From NCBI GenBank assembly GCA_033002965.1, contig JAURVB010000800.1:1-64000 (forward strand): a DNA stretch of 64,000 bases, given 5' to 3'. Position numbers and translations under genes: made by a program. Numbering within the stretch: the stretch's first letter is position 1; each line of letters starts with the position of its first letter. Under the pieces are notes generated by a model that saw only the letters and a list, made by a program, of their open reading frames with translations, was not told where the DNA came from and searched no databases. Source of the stretch: Piper betle. Its lineage: Eukaryota; Streptophyta; Magnoliopsida; Piperales; Piperaceae. Below are positions 35,775-50,154 of this stretch, one piece after another.

Positions 35775-36379
35775 CTTGTTTGTATTGTGTACAACTCTTT
35801 TATGGACTCTACTTGAAACTGCTCGAGTAATATAAATCTACGCATCTCACTAGCTAGATAGTTTGGATTAATAATTTGCACAAGCTTGATTGAGTTGTCA
35901 TTTAATGCTTGTCAACAAAATATACTCGGTACTACTGGCTTTAAATATCAAAACCAGGTAAAATATTTGTGTTATACTTCACTCTCTCTTTTTCTAGTTA
36001 CAGGCTTCTAACTTATTTTTTACTTAAATAGACTCTCTAAATTAGTTTCATCGTATGGTTTTGCAAATTAAACTCCATGAATGACGCCCTAATGATAGAT
36101 TTTATTATTGATTCGCCATGTCTCCCCGAGTTAAGCGAAAATAGTTATTAAAGCAAATTATTATTTAGTAGAGTTAAATTAATAGTGTGAAATATCATAA
36201 ATTATATATTTATAAATTTCAAACATTAAAGAGAAGAGTAATATTTACTAATTTTATATATCATCAAAAGATTAATATAAATGATGCCTAGAGTTGACTT
36301 CGAATTAACTCCACTATAACAAACCTAGTCGTGTTAGAATCTTGAATTTTTAAACTATGTTTATAATTAGGGCTTAGGA
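35775..36379. other. UGT 3' flank
   Basis: AT-rich sequence. An aatataaat near 35828 could serve as a polyadenylation signal. No other feature is seen. Confidence 0.4.
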
Positions 36380-36655
36380 TAGTCAATTCCACATTCAATT
36401 GACTATCCAAATAATTTTGATTATTACTATAAATGCAATATTGCCGTTGGACTTTAGTCTTACCCCTATGATAATTTTCAAGAAAAGAAAAACAAAAAAA
36501 AATGTATTTCTACAATATATAAAAGACCACAAAGTTACATTTCTTAAGACATTAAAAAAACAGAGAAAAAATGCTAAAAATTGGACGATTGAATCCAACG
36601 TAAATCATACTTGCTACCAATGTGCCACAGATACAATTTTATGAATTGATATATA
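36380..36655. repeat. Partial copy of the 1.2 kb R repeat
   Basis: Diverged match to the middle of R1-R3: the 'ttggactttagtcttaccc' block, the A-rich stretch, and a degraded tRNA-Trp-like relic on the minus strand at 36591-36633 (tgtggcacattggtagca). Confidence 0.6.
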
Positions 36656-37767
36656 ATAATTTTAAAACATTTATAATTAGAGGTTTTTATCAAATAAGGG
36701 AATTCTTATTTTGATATTACCAAAAAGGAGTAAAATAGGGCTTAATTACAAAAAATACAAGCTTATGGCCTTTATATATTGCTACAAGTTCAGTTTTTTG
36801 TGCTGAACTAGACAAATTCACATGACATGTTTTTATTTTTTATGTTTTATATTTTATCTAACCGACCACATAAAAACACATAAAGTATTATATAAAACAC
36901 AAGCTTGCCTAATAAAAATGTAATCTTACTTACATGAGTTGAGCTCCAACCCAATATTGAATGTATTCAAGTATGATTAAGTTAAACATCAATTAAATTC
37001 GAGCTTGACCGCACTTCTAATAATATAAATATTAAAATTAGTTTCAAAAAATTGTAATCAATCAATCAAACTCAGGGCCCGTGCATAGCAGCGGTTAGTG
37101 AAATATCTAATCACATTCTTCTTCACCCTTTCCTTGAGTTTAATAGTAAAAGTACCACTCATAAGGCACATGCAGGGGGCCCGCTTATAGCTACTTGCGG
37201 CCCTTATGCCTTCCACGAAGAAACCCATTCTTCTATGTTTTTTAGAGAGTGAATTATAATTACTCAAAAGGCCACAATTATTATTTTAAACTCTTTGCCT
37301 TGTAAAACTTGAGGCTTTGCAGGCCCTTTATTTTCCACGAGAGCCAACTATTCTTGCCCGGCCTGAAGAAACATTTGAGCACTTCCTTGCCTCTTGGGAG
37401 CCTTACGCACATAAATTTTAATAATTCTTGTTTTAAAAACAATTTATATTCTTTTGTTCGTTAATCTTTTATTATATTGGTGGCTAATTTTTTAATAGTT
37501 TATTGATTTATGATCTACCCATTCATTAAAAAATTAGCAAGTCATGCAATACGCAAAAATAATTTTTGAATATTTGCGTGTATGGATTCTGTATTTGTAG
37601 TTCGTTATTCTTATATTTTTAATTTTAAAATAAGTTATATAAAAAAGAAATAAATTCTCTTCCAAACAAATGTCAAAATTTTAATGATGAAAATAAATTT
37701 TATACCTAACACTTTGGTTGGTGATGTGCTACCAATATTTTCTCTTTCTTTTTGAGCTTATATATAT
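36656..37767. other. Intergenic, no gene seen
   Basis: AT-rich. A 69-codon minus-strand ORF at 37058-37267 has no recognisable motif. The region around 37070-37400 is somewhat GC-richer and may be an old transposon fragment, but no ends were identified. Confidence 0.4.
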
Positions 37768-38450
37768 ATATGACGAGAGAGTGCATGTGTCCAACCTTAA
37801 ATTTGTTGGGTTAGTCTCACATTAATTTCAGGGGGTTATCGGTGACTTATATATAGGTAATGAGAAAGTCGTATTTATTACTCTAGCTTTTCGATTTAAA
37901 AAAGGCAATTCACTTTAGGGGGCACAAAGTAAAATGACCTCAATTTACACATGATACTTTATAAAACGGGATCATTAGATTAATTACATGAATATTCATA
38001 ATTAATAATATTTAATGAAGTAAACATAAAATTTTTGTGGAAATAAAATTAACTATCGATTGTATTATTATGTTACCATGAATATCTACTATATATGTCC
38101 ATTCATTTGATTATATTACCATGAATATCCACTATATATGTCCATACATCTGATTATATTACCATGAATATCCACTATATATGTCCATACATCTTATTAA
38201 AATATATTTGTCCAAGTACCTACTCACCGAAAAAGTCTACTAAATTGTTAAACTAGTAAACAAATAAAGTAAAATCCTAATAAGCTGAGTCCTTCCAACC
38301 TATCGCTCCTAGGTATCTAAATAATTGCTTACAAGCAATCTTATCCGCTCATTACTGATAACAATACTTAGTCAACTACTTATATATATAGTAAACAAAT
38401 AATTAGAGAAAAATAAGACAATTCAATGATCGAATAAACAAGGTAAAAAT
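37768..38450. repeat. Dispersed repeat, paralogue of 4258-4786 plus 5880-5998
   Basis: Collinear with the split copy near 4.3-6.0 kb but uninterrupted at ttatccgctcatt (38341). It starts with a diverged TRIM-like LTR sequence at 37804. It contains about three tandem units of ~50 bp (38060-38190) built on 'attaccatgaatatccacta'. Confidence 0.75.
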
Positions 38451-39720
38451 TGAGTAAAACTTTGATCATACTTGCACATAACTAAACATGGATATAACAT
38501 AGATAATTGAATAATGTGTAACATGTACTTGGAAATAACATGAAAAGTGGATTTACTTGTAACATGATACATTACTTAATAACGTATAAACTTGATTAAT
38601 ATAAACATGATATATTACTTGATATCTGATAAACTGAATAACTAATTAATACTACTCATGTGACTCACTGAGAAGCCTCAGTAGATTAATCTAATTAGTT
38701 AATAATATAAAAACATACTAAGTTAATTACCTATTTGACTTATACATAAGCCTTGAAAAGTTAACTTAACTCTGAATAACATGAATATTAAGTTCATTAT
38801 CAAACATAGTTGGTATGAATAACATGTGAAAACACATGGAAAATCCGAAAACTATGAGTTAGTCTTGGGTGATAGGTTGCCTTGACTCATGATAATTTTA
38901 TTACATAAGTACCTCATGAGAGCTATTATATTTTAACTCAATATCGAGAGATGTGATGGCCGCCACAAAAACTATGTGATAACATGAATAATAACCATTT
39001 GTGATCACTAGCATTGTTAAGACAGTAGTCATTAAAACGTAGACTTTGGTCCTTGCTTAAGGGAGATGCACCAAAGTCTATGGTCTAGTATGTCTACTAA
39101 ACCATCATGAGTTTAAATAAAATTATGTGAAAACATGTTGCTAGGTCTCGGCCTTAAGATTTGACTTAACACTTGAAAACTATAAGTTAAACTTGATATT
39201 TTTATCTTGATAACAAGATAACTTGGTACTATAACACGATAACGGCTAGAAAACATAGTATATCACGATAACTCCTTCTAAACTTTGCCAAGCAGAAGTT
39301 CATAAAGTACCCGAAATAACAAATAAACACGAACCTGGTCTGCGTGCAAGTCCGAGATCCTGGATGCATAGCCGCAATTGTCCCGGTTAGAAAAATAATA
39401 TAACTCTATATCACAACTCAGCTAGCTTACATGTCTACATGCTATGTCATAGCATTAACTTGATGACAATGTCATATTATATGCTAATGACTTTATTAAC
39501 AATTATAGAACATCATACAAGCATCATATAATGTTTAATTATTCATAAACGCAGCATACATCAAGAATAAACATGAAATAGACTAACAAAATTAGGTTAA
39601 GGGTACGAGTGTAGCGGTGTTGGAAATCTTGGCTCCTAAGTACTGCACACTGGGCCTCGGTTTAGAAGATTTCACATAAGTATCACAGCGCTGCAAATCT
39701 AGGCTTCTGTGTGGCACGGC
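38451..39720. other. Intergenic, no gene seen
   Basis: AT-rich sequence of about 1.3 kb with frequent 'aacatgataa'-type words. No ORF over 60 codons, terminal repeat or RNA gene was found. It may be interior sequence of an unidentified old element. Confidence 0.4.
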
Positions 39721-41909
39721 TGTAAAACCTGTGACTCGAGTCAGGGTTTTATAATCGTTAGCCGAGTCGGTTCAACTTGCAAAACACGTGTATGGGGCCG
39801 AGGCTGACTGTGTGCACGTGTTATGAGGGTTCATGTATACCCAAATATCGATAATAGCATCAAATACACATCAGCAGACTTAGTTATCAATAGATATGAG
39901 AGTATACAGTTGATGGTTTTGTTTTTTTCATTTTCTGACCGTAGAATTAATTTAGGTCGAATAACGTATTAGGAGGTGTTAGATTGTATTCGGGTGAGTT
40001 ATTAGTTATAGAGCATGCCATTTGGATGTTGTAGTATTTGTTTTATTTTATGAGATTTTTCCCAATTTTTTTGGATTTTTCTAGGATATAATACGAGTTA
40101 GTTATAATTCTTGACTCGAGCTAGTATCGAGTCAAGTTTTATTTACAAGTTTGTCACTGACCACTCCCATACTTCTCATCTCCTTCCCCCAAACCCCCAA
40201 CACTTCTCCTCATTGACTCCAAACCCTAGCCGCCGCCTTGGTTGTCGCCACCGCCGCCGACGCCACACGCCGTCGATCAATGCCGCCCAGCCCTGTCGTG
40301 CTGTCGCCTTGTCATCTCGACTACACCCGACCACCATTTAGCCACCGCGATGCCGGAATTGCCGCTATTGCTCTGCTGCTCCCGATGTGATTCCGCTGCC
40401 ATCTACACCAAACCGCCGCCGCTGTGATGTAGAAGCCTTTCCCTCGACCTCACAGACATTTCCCCCTACCTAGCGCTGCCGCCGAGACTGGCCATGGGCC
40501 CGATCGGAACGACCGACCGCCCCGATTGAACTCGACGCCTCCATTGGTGGTCATCACTACCTCGGCCACCCTTGTCGCCACCACCATGGGGTTCGCCAAG
40601 ACGGTGCTAACCCTTACCGCTAATTGCTCCACCGGGACAATCGCCTGAAAATCGCCAGAAGTTGTCGGAAAACTGCCAGAAGACCGGATTCATTGAAATT
40701 TGTTGGAAATCACCAGATCTTCCGTTGAATCCCTCTGGTCGAACCCTATCTGATCTTCGAATGCCACAGGGTGCCAAATTCAAGCCACGAACTTCACGAG
40801 GTATAATTTATTTTCATTTAATTATTCAAAAGTAATGATTATTAAAATAGCATGCTAGGATGCTACGATTTTATGACTGATGTATAGATACTTTCATGTT
40901 AATAAAAATATGAATGTGTGTGATTGTGTAATATTAAAACGAATGCTAAGGAATTAATTAGTCAGACTAAACAATTGATGTATCTATGCAACGTAGAGTA
41001 GGTAAACTCATATTGATTATTATTTATGTCTGTTAATTGATGCATGAGTAATGTGAGTGTCATATAGGACATGTATGCATCATGAGCGAGAGTTAGTATT
41101 TAGTTTTGATATGTAGGAATGGAGTAAGAGCTTGCCGCCTAAGCACGTGGACACGCTTGAAGCTTCTACCAGGTCCGTTACAATACGCTTCTTAGGTTTT
41201 ATCACTCCATTCTATCACTGATTTGATTTATAGATCATCAGACGTGCCAGGTGGATGATTTATCGGACCCCGCCTTACACGGGCCATCTATTCGATTATT
41301 TTCTTTGGAATTAATAACCCTCGAGGATGAGATCTCTCGAGCTTATTTTCGAAAATACGATCCCCCTCAAGTTGCCTTCGGGCCTATTATAATAAATCTT
41401 GACCCAACCCTATAAATAGTTTTTATCGTGTTTTAGTGAGACTAGAGGAGATGAATCGACTCGCATGTACCACGAGTGGGTGCCGGGTCAGTCAAAGCGG
41501 CTCTGGATTAATGAGTGGACCGTTCCATTCCCAAGGGATCCTGATAACTTAGCATTTGAGTGTTTTATACCCAAAGGTCGTGGAGGTTTACGGGTACTGT
41601 TAAGTACAACCTATGTCCTGACTCATGGTTTAAAGAGTACTGAAGGATCATTCCTAAGAGTACTCGGCCTACGTGCTCAAGGCCACGAGAAATATGGAGG
41701 TTCAGAGAGGGCTTAGGACAAAGGTTTCCCAATAGAGGGATTAGAAAAGCATTGCCGAGAGTGGCACAGTACCAGTTAGATCAAGATGCTATTGAGTCAG
41801 CTATTCAATGGCTCCTATGTAGTTTCCCTTATGAGAGTTCTTAAGGAAGATATATGATTGTTTGCTTTCCATGAGAGTTTTCTCTCATGTTTTAGTTAAT
41901 ATTAGTGCT
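39721..41909 (+). mobile_element. Family-1 LTR copy G, 3'-truncated
   Basis: It starts TGTAAAACCTGTGACTCGAG and follows the family order: GC-rich block 40200-40740, gaggtataattta near 40799, and the 'cctcgaggatgagatc' block near 41310. It ends at 'tctcatgttttagttaatatt', where Ty3 pol relic 2 begins. Confidence 0.72.
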
Positions 41910-44213
41910 TGGATCACAAAATCAACCATCAAATCTAGTGACTCAATCTTGTTTTTCTTGACTTGTTCTAGGAAAGTGAAAAACCTTTGTAACTCCTCAT
42001 CTTTATCGTGGGTCACTTTGATCTTGTCAACTAGGTCATTGGAGATAGTCAATTTTGTTATGAGTGAATTTAGCTTGCATATTGGATTCATTTCTATGAT
42101 ATCCTCTATTAATTTTCACTGATTGGCCATAATATTGGATAGTTGACCACATGAATTTTGGCTAAAAGCATCAACGAGTACATTAGTATGTCCTGGATGA
42201 TAAGCTATACTGAAATCATAAATCTTGATAAACTCTAGCAATCTTCTTGTCTTAGGTTAGGTCTTGTTATGTAAAGATATATAAAATGTCTCCACACTTT
42301 GAGTACAAAAACTAATGCTCCTAATTCTAGATCATGTGTAGGATAATTCTTTCCAGTACCTTTAACTGCCTTGAAGTATAAACTACTTCTTTATCATTTT
42401 ACATGAGGACGACTCCATAACCTTGATTAGTAATGTCAGTATAAACAACATAGCCGTCTATTTCTTGGGGTAATGTGAGAACTAGTGTTGTTGCCAAACA
42501 ATGCTTTAATGTCTAAAAGCTCTTCCAGATTCTTGATCCCATGTAAATTTTTTATCCTTCTTTATAAGAAAAAAAAATCTACTTTAGAGAACACTGTTGT
42601 TGATTTCAGTTTATCAAATAAGTCATGAATCCTTGGAATGGGTATTTATTCTTAATGGTGATTTGATTATACAACTGATAATCGATGCAAAATCTAAGTG
42701 ATTAATCTTTTTCTTGACAAATAAAACTAGGGCTCCCCATGGAGAAACACTAGTCCTAATAAATCCATTGCCAATCATTTCTTTCAACTGAACCTTGAGT
42801 TGTTGCAACTCGACAAAAGCCATTCTGTAAGTGCATTGGAAATTGGAGTAGTCCCTGATAATAAGTCAATAAAAAATTCCATTCCTTTCGTTGGAGGTAG
42901 ACCTGGTAGCTCTTTTGGAAAAATATCCAAATATTCTAATACAACCCTAACTAAGAATGAGTCAAGTTCCTTGGATTCTGATTGAGCTTCTACCCCACTA
43001 GCTACGAATCTTTGACATCTTTGCCCTAAGTATTTAGTAGCTTTGGCATATGATATTATACATGGATGGTTCTCTACTTCATCTCCTAGGAAGAATACCT
43101 GATTATCCTTATGGAGATCCTCTCTTGACAATAATACTCTTCTTTTGTTGCACTCTATGATTACATGGTTCTTGAATAACCAATCTATCTGTAAAATTAG
43201 ATCAATCCCCACCAAATGATAAAGAGTAAACTCTGACACTATTGACTTCCCTTGTACATGCATCAAGATAGGTCATGCTTGTTTGTTAATTGGTATTTTG
43301 TCCCCCTTAGGTGTACTTACAATTAGTGGTGGATATAAATTTATATGTTTTAGGCCAAGTTTTCTTGCTAAACTATATGATATGAAAGAACAAGTGCAAC
43401 TACAACAAAAAAGAAGTAAAGCTGAAATTCCAAAGATAGTGATTATACCTTGAACTTAATTAATCCTAGCAACATCTCCTGCATTTGCTGCATTCAAATT
43501 GGCTAGAGCTGGTGAATTGTCCTTCCTGTCCTTGAATTTAGGGCAGTTCTTCTTGATATGACCAACTTTTCCACATGCAAAGCACTTGTTGGAACTCTTT
43601 AAGCACTCTCCAGTGTGCCTTTACTTGCAAGGAGGACACATAGGATTTGTCTTCTCATTCTCGTTTTTTTCCTCATTGAATCCACATTTTCCTTATTGTT
43701 ATTTTGATTGTTCTAACTAGTTTTAATTGTGTAGACTTACTATTGCTGCTAGAGGTCGATCTCTCATTGTTATTCTTTCTCTTATCCTTTCAGTGGTCCA
43801 TACTGTTCAACAAGAATTTCCTTAGCAACACATGCAATAGTTACTGTCTTTGCAAAAATCCTTGGTCTTTGACTTACAATGTGTTCGTTGAGTGCAAACG
43901 AGTGGTCCATACTATTCAGCAAGAATTTCCTTAGCAACACATGCAATAATTACTGTCTTTGCAAAAATCCTTGGACTTTGACTTGCAACACGTTCGTTGA
44001 GTGCAAACGAGAGTGTCCAAATGACCTTATTAGTCTGAGCTCACTCAATAATAGATAACCTTGGTGCAAATCAATCCAATTGTATGAATTTCTTCCCAAA
44101 TTTCCTCATATATAGGTTACCCTTTGAATGTTACAGAATTCCCTTTCCTTATATTCTTTGATTTCTTCTAGATAGTAGGTAGCATTTAACACTTCCATGA
44201 AATAAGCCCATGT
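41910..44213 (-). pseudogene. Ty3/gypsy gag-pol relic 2
   Basis: A minus-strand polyprotein relic collinear with relic 1. From high to low it has gag matrix/capsid-like fragments (about 44000-44213), a zinc knuckle CFACGKVGHIKKNC (about 43560), a protease-to-RT linker in the 160-codon ORF 42784-43266 with GIDLILQIDWLF and ELPGLPP, and an RT fragment at 42623-42823 with [17 protein letters not shown]. Frames are broken throughout. 43792-43900 is tandemly duplicated at 43901-44009. The high end is cut by the nested solo LTRs (44214-50154). After removal of these, the sequence resumes at 50160 for an uncertain distance. Confidence 0.8.
43792..44009. repeat. 109-bp tandem duplication in gag relic
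   Basis: Two adjacent copies starting agtggtccatact, differing at a few positions. Confidence 0.9.
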
Positions 44214-47200
44214 TGTAACACCCCAAATCCAGTCTACGCTCGTGAATCGAACCGGCATGTTACAAGCCCCGGTTAGGTCGGCTAACTCGAACCTAACTTG
44301 TGTGGATCTAATCTCGACGTCTTAAGATGAAGATATGACTCGTCATGCATGGATAAATGCTTAAAATCCTAACATGATACTACATGGATGACGTGCAAGG
44401 TAATTCATACAACAATACGATTACGATCAAAATTAATAAAAATTCTAAAATACAACGAACAGAAGCCTCCCTAAAAGTGCAATTAGGGTACACCCTGTCA
44501 AAATAATATATACAAGTATATATGCATATATCAACAATTTCATTACACGCAATCTAATATACTGTAAACTCATTCTAGAACTGGGGTCTCAACCCACTGC
44601 GCACTCTATTCATGTTTCATATTCTATCATGTCTTAACATTTAATCATGTCTCATCATCATGTCTCAAGCATTTAATCACACCATTCACTATATAATATC
44701 ATCATAAACACAATATAATCACTCAATCGACTAACATGTGTGCAAGCGACAATAGTACTCCTCCGTCCAAACTGGCTCCTCCTGTAACACCCCAAATCCG
44801 GTTCACGCTCGTGAACCGAACCGGCATGTTACAGGCCCCGGTTAGGTCGGCTAACCCGAACCTAACTCATGCGGATCCAATCTCGGCGTCTTAAGATGAA
44901 GATATGATCCGTCATGAATGAATAAATGCGCAAAATCCTAACATGGTACTACATGAATGACATGCAAATTAAATTTCACACCATTACAATCACGATCAAA
45001 ATCGATAAAAATTCTGAAGTAAAACTGACAGAATCTCCCCTAAAAGTGCAATTAGGGTCCACCCTGTCAAAATATTATATATAAACATATATATAAACAT
45101 GTATCTATATATATCACGCCACTTCATTCACACAATCTGTTCATATCTCACATTCTGTCATCGTTTCTTAGCATTCGTCATGTCACGTCATTATATCTTA
45201 TCATCATCACATAACATTAAATCATATCATACTATGTCTCAGCATTCCACTCCATTCACAATATAATAGCATCATAAACACAATATAAACACTCAATCGA
45301 CTGACATGTGTGCAAGCGACAACAGTGCTCCTCCGTCCAAGCCGGCTCATCCATCTCGTGCTTATCACCTACATATATATAAGAAAAACGTCAGTAACAA
45401 GCGTTACTGGTCCGGAAAATAAAATAACTATAACAAACTGGCTATGAGAGCAAACTCTCATCTGAAAGAAAACATCATACTCCACGTGAACACTCTGAAG
45501 GGCACTACTGAGGAGCCACTGGGCTGCAGACCCGGTAGCATCCCGAACTTACTGCTCTGCTGTTGTACTGTGCTACACTGAGCACTTCTTTTTCAGTACT
45601 TCTCATGAAACTTTATCCTAAGCCCTCTCCTTACCTCCATATTTCTCCTGGCCTTGAGCACGAAGGCCGAGTACTCTCAGGCAGTCGCCTTTAGTACCCT
45701 TTGAACCACAAGTCCGGACATGCGCTGTACTAAACAGTACCCGTAAACCTCCACGTTCTCCGGGTGTGAGGAACTCAAACGCGGAGTTGTCAGGATCCCT
45801 CGGGAATGGAACAGTCCGCTGGCACTAATCCAGAGCCCGCTTTGACTGTCACGGCATCCTCTGCATGGTACGTGCAGTCGTTTCTCCATCTCTCGTCTCA
45901 CTGAAAACTCGATAAAACTATATATATAGGCCTGGGAAGGGATTCATATAATAGGCCCGAAGGCAGCTTGTGGTGGATCTTGTTTTCGAAATCATCCTCG
46001 AGGGATCTCATCCTCGAGGGGTTATTAATCCGGAAAATATGCGGTTAAATGACCCGAGTTAAGTGGGATCCAATAAAACACCACTTAACCCGTCCTGCAA
46101 ATAATAATATAAACATACAATAGAAAAGCGTAAAACAAGACGAGTCCTAAACGGACCTGGTAAAAGCTCCAAGCGTGTCATCGCGCCTAGGCGGCGAGCT
46201 CATACTCCGTACCTACACATCAAAACTAAATACTAACGCCCGCTAACTAAATGATGCATCAAATCCGACATGACTATCACACCACAATACAAACATCAAC
46301 CACAATCAATTATCATAAATATGAAAATAATTCTAACTCATCCTATTCCTACCAATTTTTATTATATTTTTCCTAAGTTACATTACTCGATTAGCATGCT
46401 CAACTCAATCTACCTCATTAGATCACTCACTATTTATTCTCCCTTAATCTCATCATACAACTTATCATTTCATCCCTAATTAGTCATTAATCACATCATG
46501 TAACTTATCACTATCAATCACATCAATAAATCAATCCTAGCATGCTATGCTAGCACTCATCATCAATTTTAAATAAATCGATCGGAGGTAATTATACCTC
46601 ACGTCGTCGGCGATCGGCGACGGCTAGGGTTCCGCCGCGCGTCTCGGAGCTCAAATTCGGCGCTCATCGGCGTCCGAAGCTCGATCGGGCTCCACTGGGC
46701 GAGCCCCGCGGAAGATCCGGTGACTTCTGGCGAATTCCAGAAATTCCGATTTTTCCGGCGGTTTTCCGGCAGCTACTGGCGGTTTTCCGGCGACTTCCGG
46801 TGGTTTTCCGGCGACAGTCGCCGGCGGCGTCTACTAGCCGGAAAGTGGTCGTGTTGGGTACCCTCGGAACCGGCTCGGCGAGCCCAACTCATCTATGACC
46901 TCAGCGTGGCCAATGGAGGCGGCGGCTCGCCGGAAAACGGCACAACAGAGCCGGCGGCGATGGGTGGCTCGATCCGGCCGGCCACGGTGGCGATGGCCTC
47001 CGCTCCGGTCGGCAAAGGCAGCTGAGGGGTCGAGGGTGTCGATGCGACCGACCGATCGCGGCGGCGCTGGTCGCCGGCGGCGGAATCGGCGACGGGACCA
47101 AAACCTTGTCGCGGCGCTACGCACGGCGATTCCGGCGTCACGGCGGCCCGATTGGGGCCGGACTTGGTCGGGGTGGCACGGCGACGTCGTCGCCGAGCTG

Positions 47201-50154
47201 GGCGGCGTCGGTCGACGGCCAGGCGGCGTCGGCCGTGGCGGCGGTGGCGCGCGAACAGGGGCGGCGCGCGGCAATGGGAAAGAAAAGGTCGGGGAAGAGG
47301 AAGAAAAGGGCTGGTGGCAATTTCGTAAATAATACTTGACTCGTCTCCGGCTCGAGTCAAGTATCATAACTAACTCGTATTAAATCCTAAAAAATTTCAT
47401 AAAAATCGGGAAAAATCCCGTAAAATCAAACAACACAAAAAAAATTATAATGACATGCTCTAGAACTATCAACCCACCCAAACTGCCCGAACGCGTCCTA
47501 ACGCGGTAAACGGCCTAATACTAATTCTATGATCCACTATATATAAAAATAAAAAGAAATGACTGGCATACTCTCATATATCTGATAACTCATTCTGTTC
47601 TGCTGTATTCATGACGTTATCATCATATATTTGGGTACGCGCGACCCTCTTAGCTCATACACGCGACCGGCGTCAGCTTGGCACACGTGTCCTGAAACTG
47701 ACTCAACTCGAAAAAAATAACGGTCGACCCGACCGGTTCTGAATATAAAACCCTGACTCGAATCGTGGGTTTTACACCTCCAACTCGTGATTATTACCTA
47801 CATATAGTATAAAAACACGTTAGTAATAAGTGTTACTGGTCCGAAAAATAAAATAACTATAACAAGCTGGCTATGAGAGAAAACTCTCATATGAAAGAAA
47901 ACATCATATACTCCACGTGAACACTATAAAGGGCACTACTGAGGAGCCACTGGGCTACAAACCCGGTAGCATCCTGAACTTATTGATCTGCTGCTACTGA
48001 TGCGGCTCTCGGCATTTTCTTACTTCATTTTCGGGTCTCAAATCCTAAGCCCTCTCCTTACCTCTATATTTCTCTTGGCCTTGAGCACAAAGGCCGAGTA
48101 CTCTCAGACAGTCGCCTTTAGTACCCTTTGAACCACAAGTCCGGACATGCGCTGTACTAAACAGTACCCGTAAACCTCCACGTTCTCCTAGTGTGAGGAA
48201 CTCAAACACGGAGTTGTCAGGATCCCTCGGGAATGGAACAGTCTGCTGGCACTAATCCAGAGCCCGCTTTGACTGTCATGGCATCCGCTCATGGTACGTG
48301 CCGTCAGTGTCTCCATCTCTCGTCTCACTGAAAACACGAAAACTACATATATATAGGGCTGGGTAGGGATTTATATAATAGGCCCAAAGGCAACTTGTGG
48401 TGGATCTTGTTTTCAAAATCATCCTCGAGGGATCTCATCCTCGAGGGGTTATTAATCCGGAAATCTGTTTGGCTAAATGGCCCGAGTTAAGTGGGATCCA
48501 ATAAACACCACTTAACCTGTCCTGCAAATAATAAAATAAACATACAATAGAAGAGAACGTAAAACAGAAACGAGTCCTAAACGGACCTGGTAGAAGCTCC
48601 AAGCGTGTCATCGCGCCTAGGTGGTGAGCTCCTACTCCGTACCTACACATCAAAACTAAATACTAACGCCCGCTAACTAAATGATGCATCAAACTCAACA
48701 TGACCAATACACACTCACAATACAACCAACATCAATCAACAATCAAATAATCATAAGTATGAAAGAAATTCTAACTCCTATTCATACCAATCTTATCGTG
48801 TTTTTCTAAGTTACGTCGTAATCACTTATCATGCTCTCATTAGATCACTTACTCTTCATTCGCACTTAATCTCATTATGCAACTCATCGTTTCATCCATA
48901 ATTAAGTATTAATCACATCAATAAACCAACCCTAACATGTTGTGCTAACAATCATCAAGTTTAAATTATAAATTCGGAGGTAATTATACCTCATGTCATC
49001 AGCAATCGGTGACGACTAGGGTTTCGTCGCAAGTCTCGGAGCTCGAATTCGGCACTCGTCGGCTTCCGAAGCTTGATCGGGATCGACTAGAAGAGCTCCG
49101 TGAAAGATCCAACGAATTCTAGAAAATCCAGTTTTCCAACAGGTTCTGACGGTTTTCCAGCGGGTTTCAGTAGTTTTCCGGCAACTTCCGGCAGTTTTTC
49201 AGAGACAATCACCGACAGCGTCTACTGGCTGGATAGGGGTCATATTGGGCACCATTGGAACCGGCTCGGCGAGCCCAACGCATCTACGGCGTCGACATGG
49301 TCGGCAGAGGTGGCAGCTCACCGGAAAATGGCAAAACTAAGGTGGCGGCAATGGGGGACTCGATCCGGCCAGCCTGGGCTGCGCTGGCCTCCGTTCCGAT
49401 CGGGAAAGGTCATTGGGTGGTCAATGGTGCTGAGGCGACCACTGGATGGCGGCTGCGATGGTCGCCTACTGCAGAATTGGCGACGTGACCGAAATGTAGC
49501 CGTGGCGCTAGGCGTGGTGATTCCGGCATCACAACGGCTCAGCAGCGACCGTAATTGGTCGGGGCAGCACGGCAACACCGCGGCGTGGGCTTAGTGGCGA
49601 CAATCCACGGCAAGCCAACGTCGGCGACGGTCACGGCGACAAGAAAAAGGGGCGGCAATGAGGGTTTGGGAAAAAGACGTCGGGGGAGAAAAGAAAAGGC
49701 CCAATGACAAAGTCGTAAATAATACTTGACTCGTGTCCGGTTCGAGTCAAGAATAATAACTAAGTGGTATTAAATCCTTAAAAAAATCGGAAAAAATCTC
49801 ATAAAATCAAACAAACAACAAAACATCATAATGATATGCTCTAGAACTATCAACCCACCCAAACTGCCAGTAACGCATCCTAACGCGGTAAACAGCCTAA
49901 AACTAATTCTACGATCCACTATATATAAAAATAAAAAAATAATTGGCATACTCTCATATATTCTAATAACTCATTCTATTCTGTTATGTTCATGACATTA
50001 TCATCATATGCTTGGGTACGCATGACCCTCATAGCTCATACACGCGATTGGCATCGACTCAGTATACATGTTCTGAAACTGACTCGACTCAAAAATAACG
50101 GTCAAACCGACCGGTTCTGAATATAAAATCCTGACTCGAATCGGGGGTTTTACA
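44214..50154 (-). mobile_element. Family-1 solo LTR H (outer), CATGT duplication
   Basis: A full-length LTR of about 2.94 kb made of 44214-44782 and 47782-50154. It starts tgtaacaccccaaatccag and ends gggggttttaca. It is flanked by CATGT at 44209-44213 and 50155-50159, inside the gag relic. It is split by LTR I and one copy of its target duplication. No interior or primer site is present, so it is a true solo LTR. Confidence 0.92.
44783..47776 (-). mobile_element. Family-1 solo LTR I (inner), CCTCC duplication
   Basis: A complete 2994-bp LTR, the best-preserved copy in the window. Plus-strand ends are tgtaacacccc and gtgggttttaca. It is flanked by CCTCC at 44778-44782 and 47777-47781, nested in LTR H of the same family. 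It shows a perfect 9-bp-stem palindrome cggttcacgctcgtgaaccg near its end (about 44801). Long ORFs in the GC-rich block (for example 46834-47367) occur on both strands and look non-coding. Confidence 0.93.

Noticed and set aside
37058..37267. Possible hAT-like element starting cagggcccgtgc
   Set aside because: No matching inverted end or 8-bp duplication was found nearby.
46834..47367. 177- and 155-codon ORFs in a GC-rich block
   Set aside because: They lie inside the solo LTR at 44783-47776, overlap ORFs on both strands, have biased Arg/Pro/Ala composition, and the equivalent blocks in other copies are broken.
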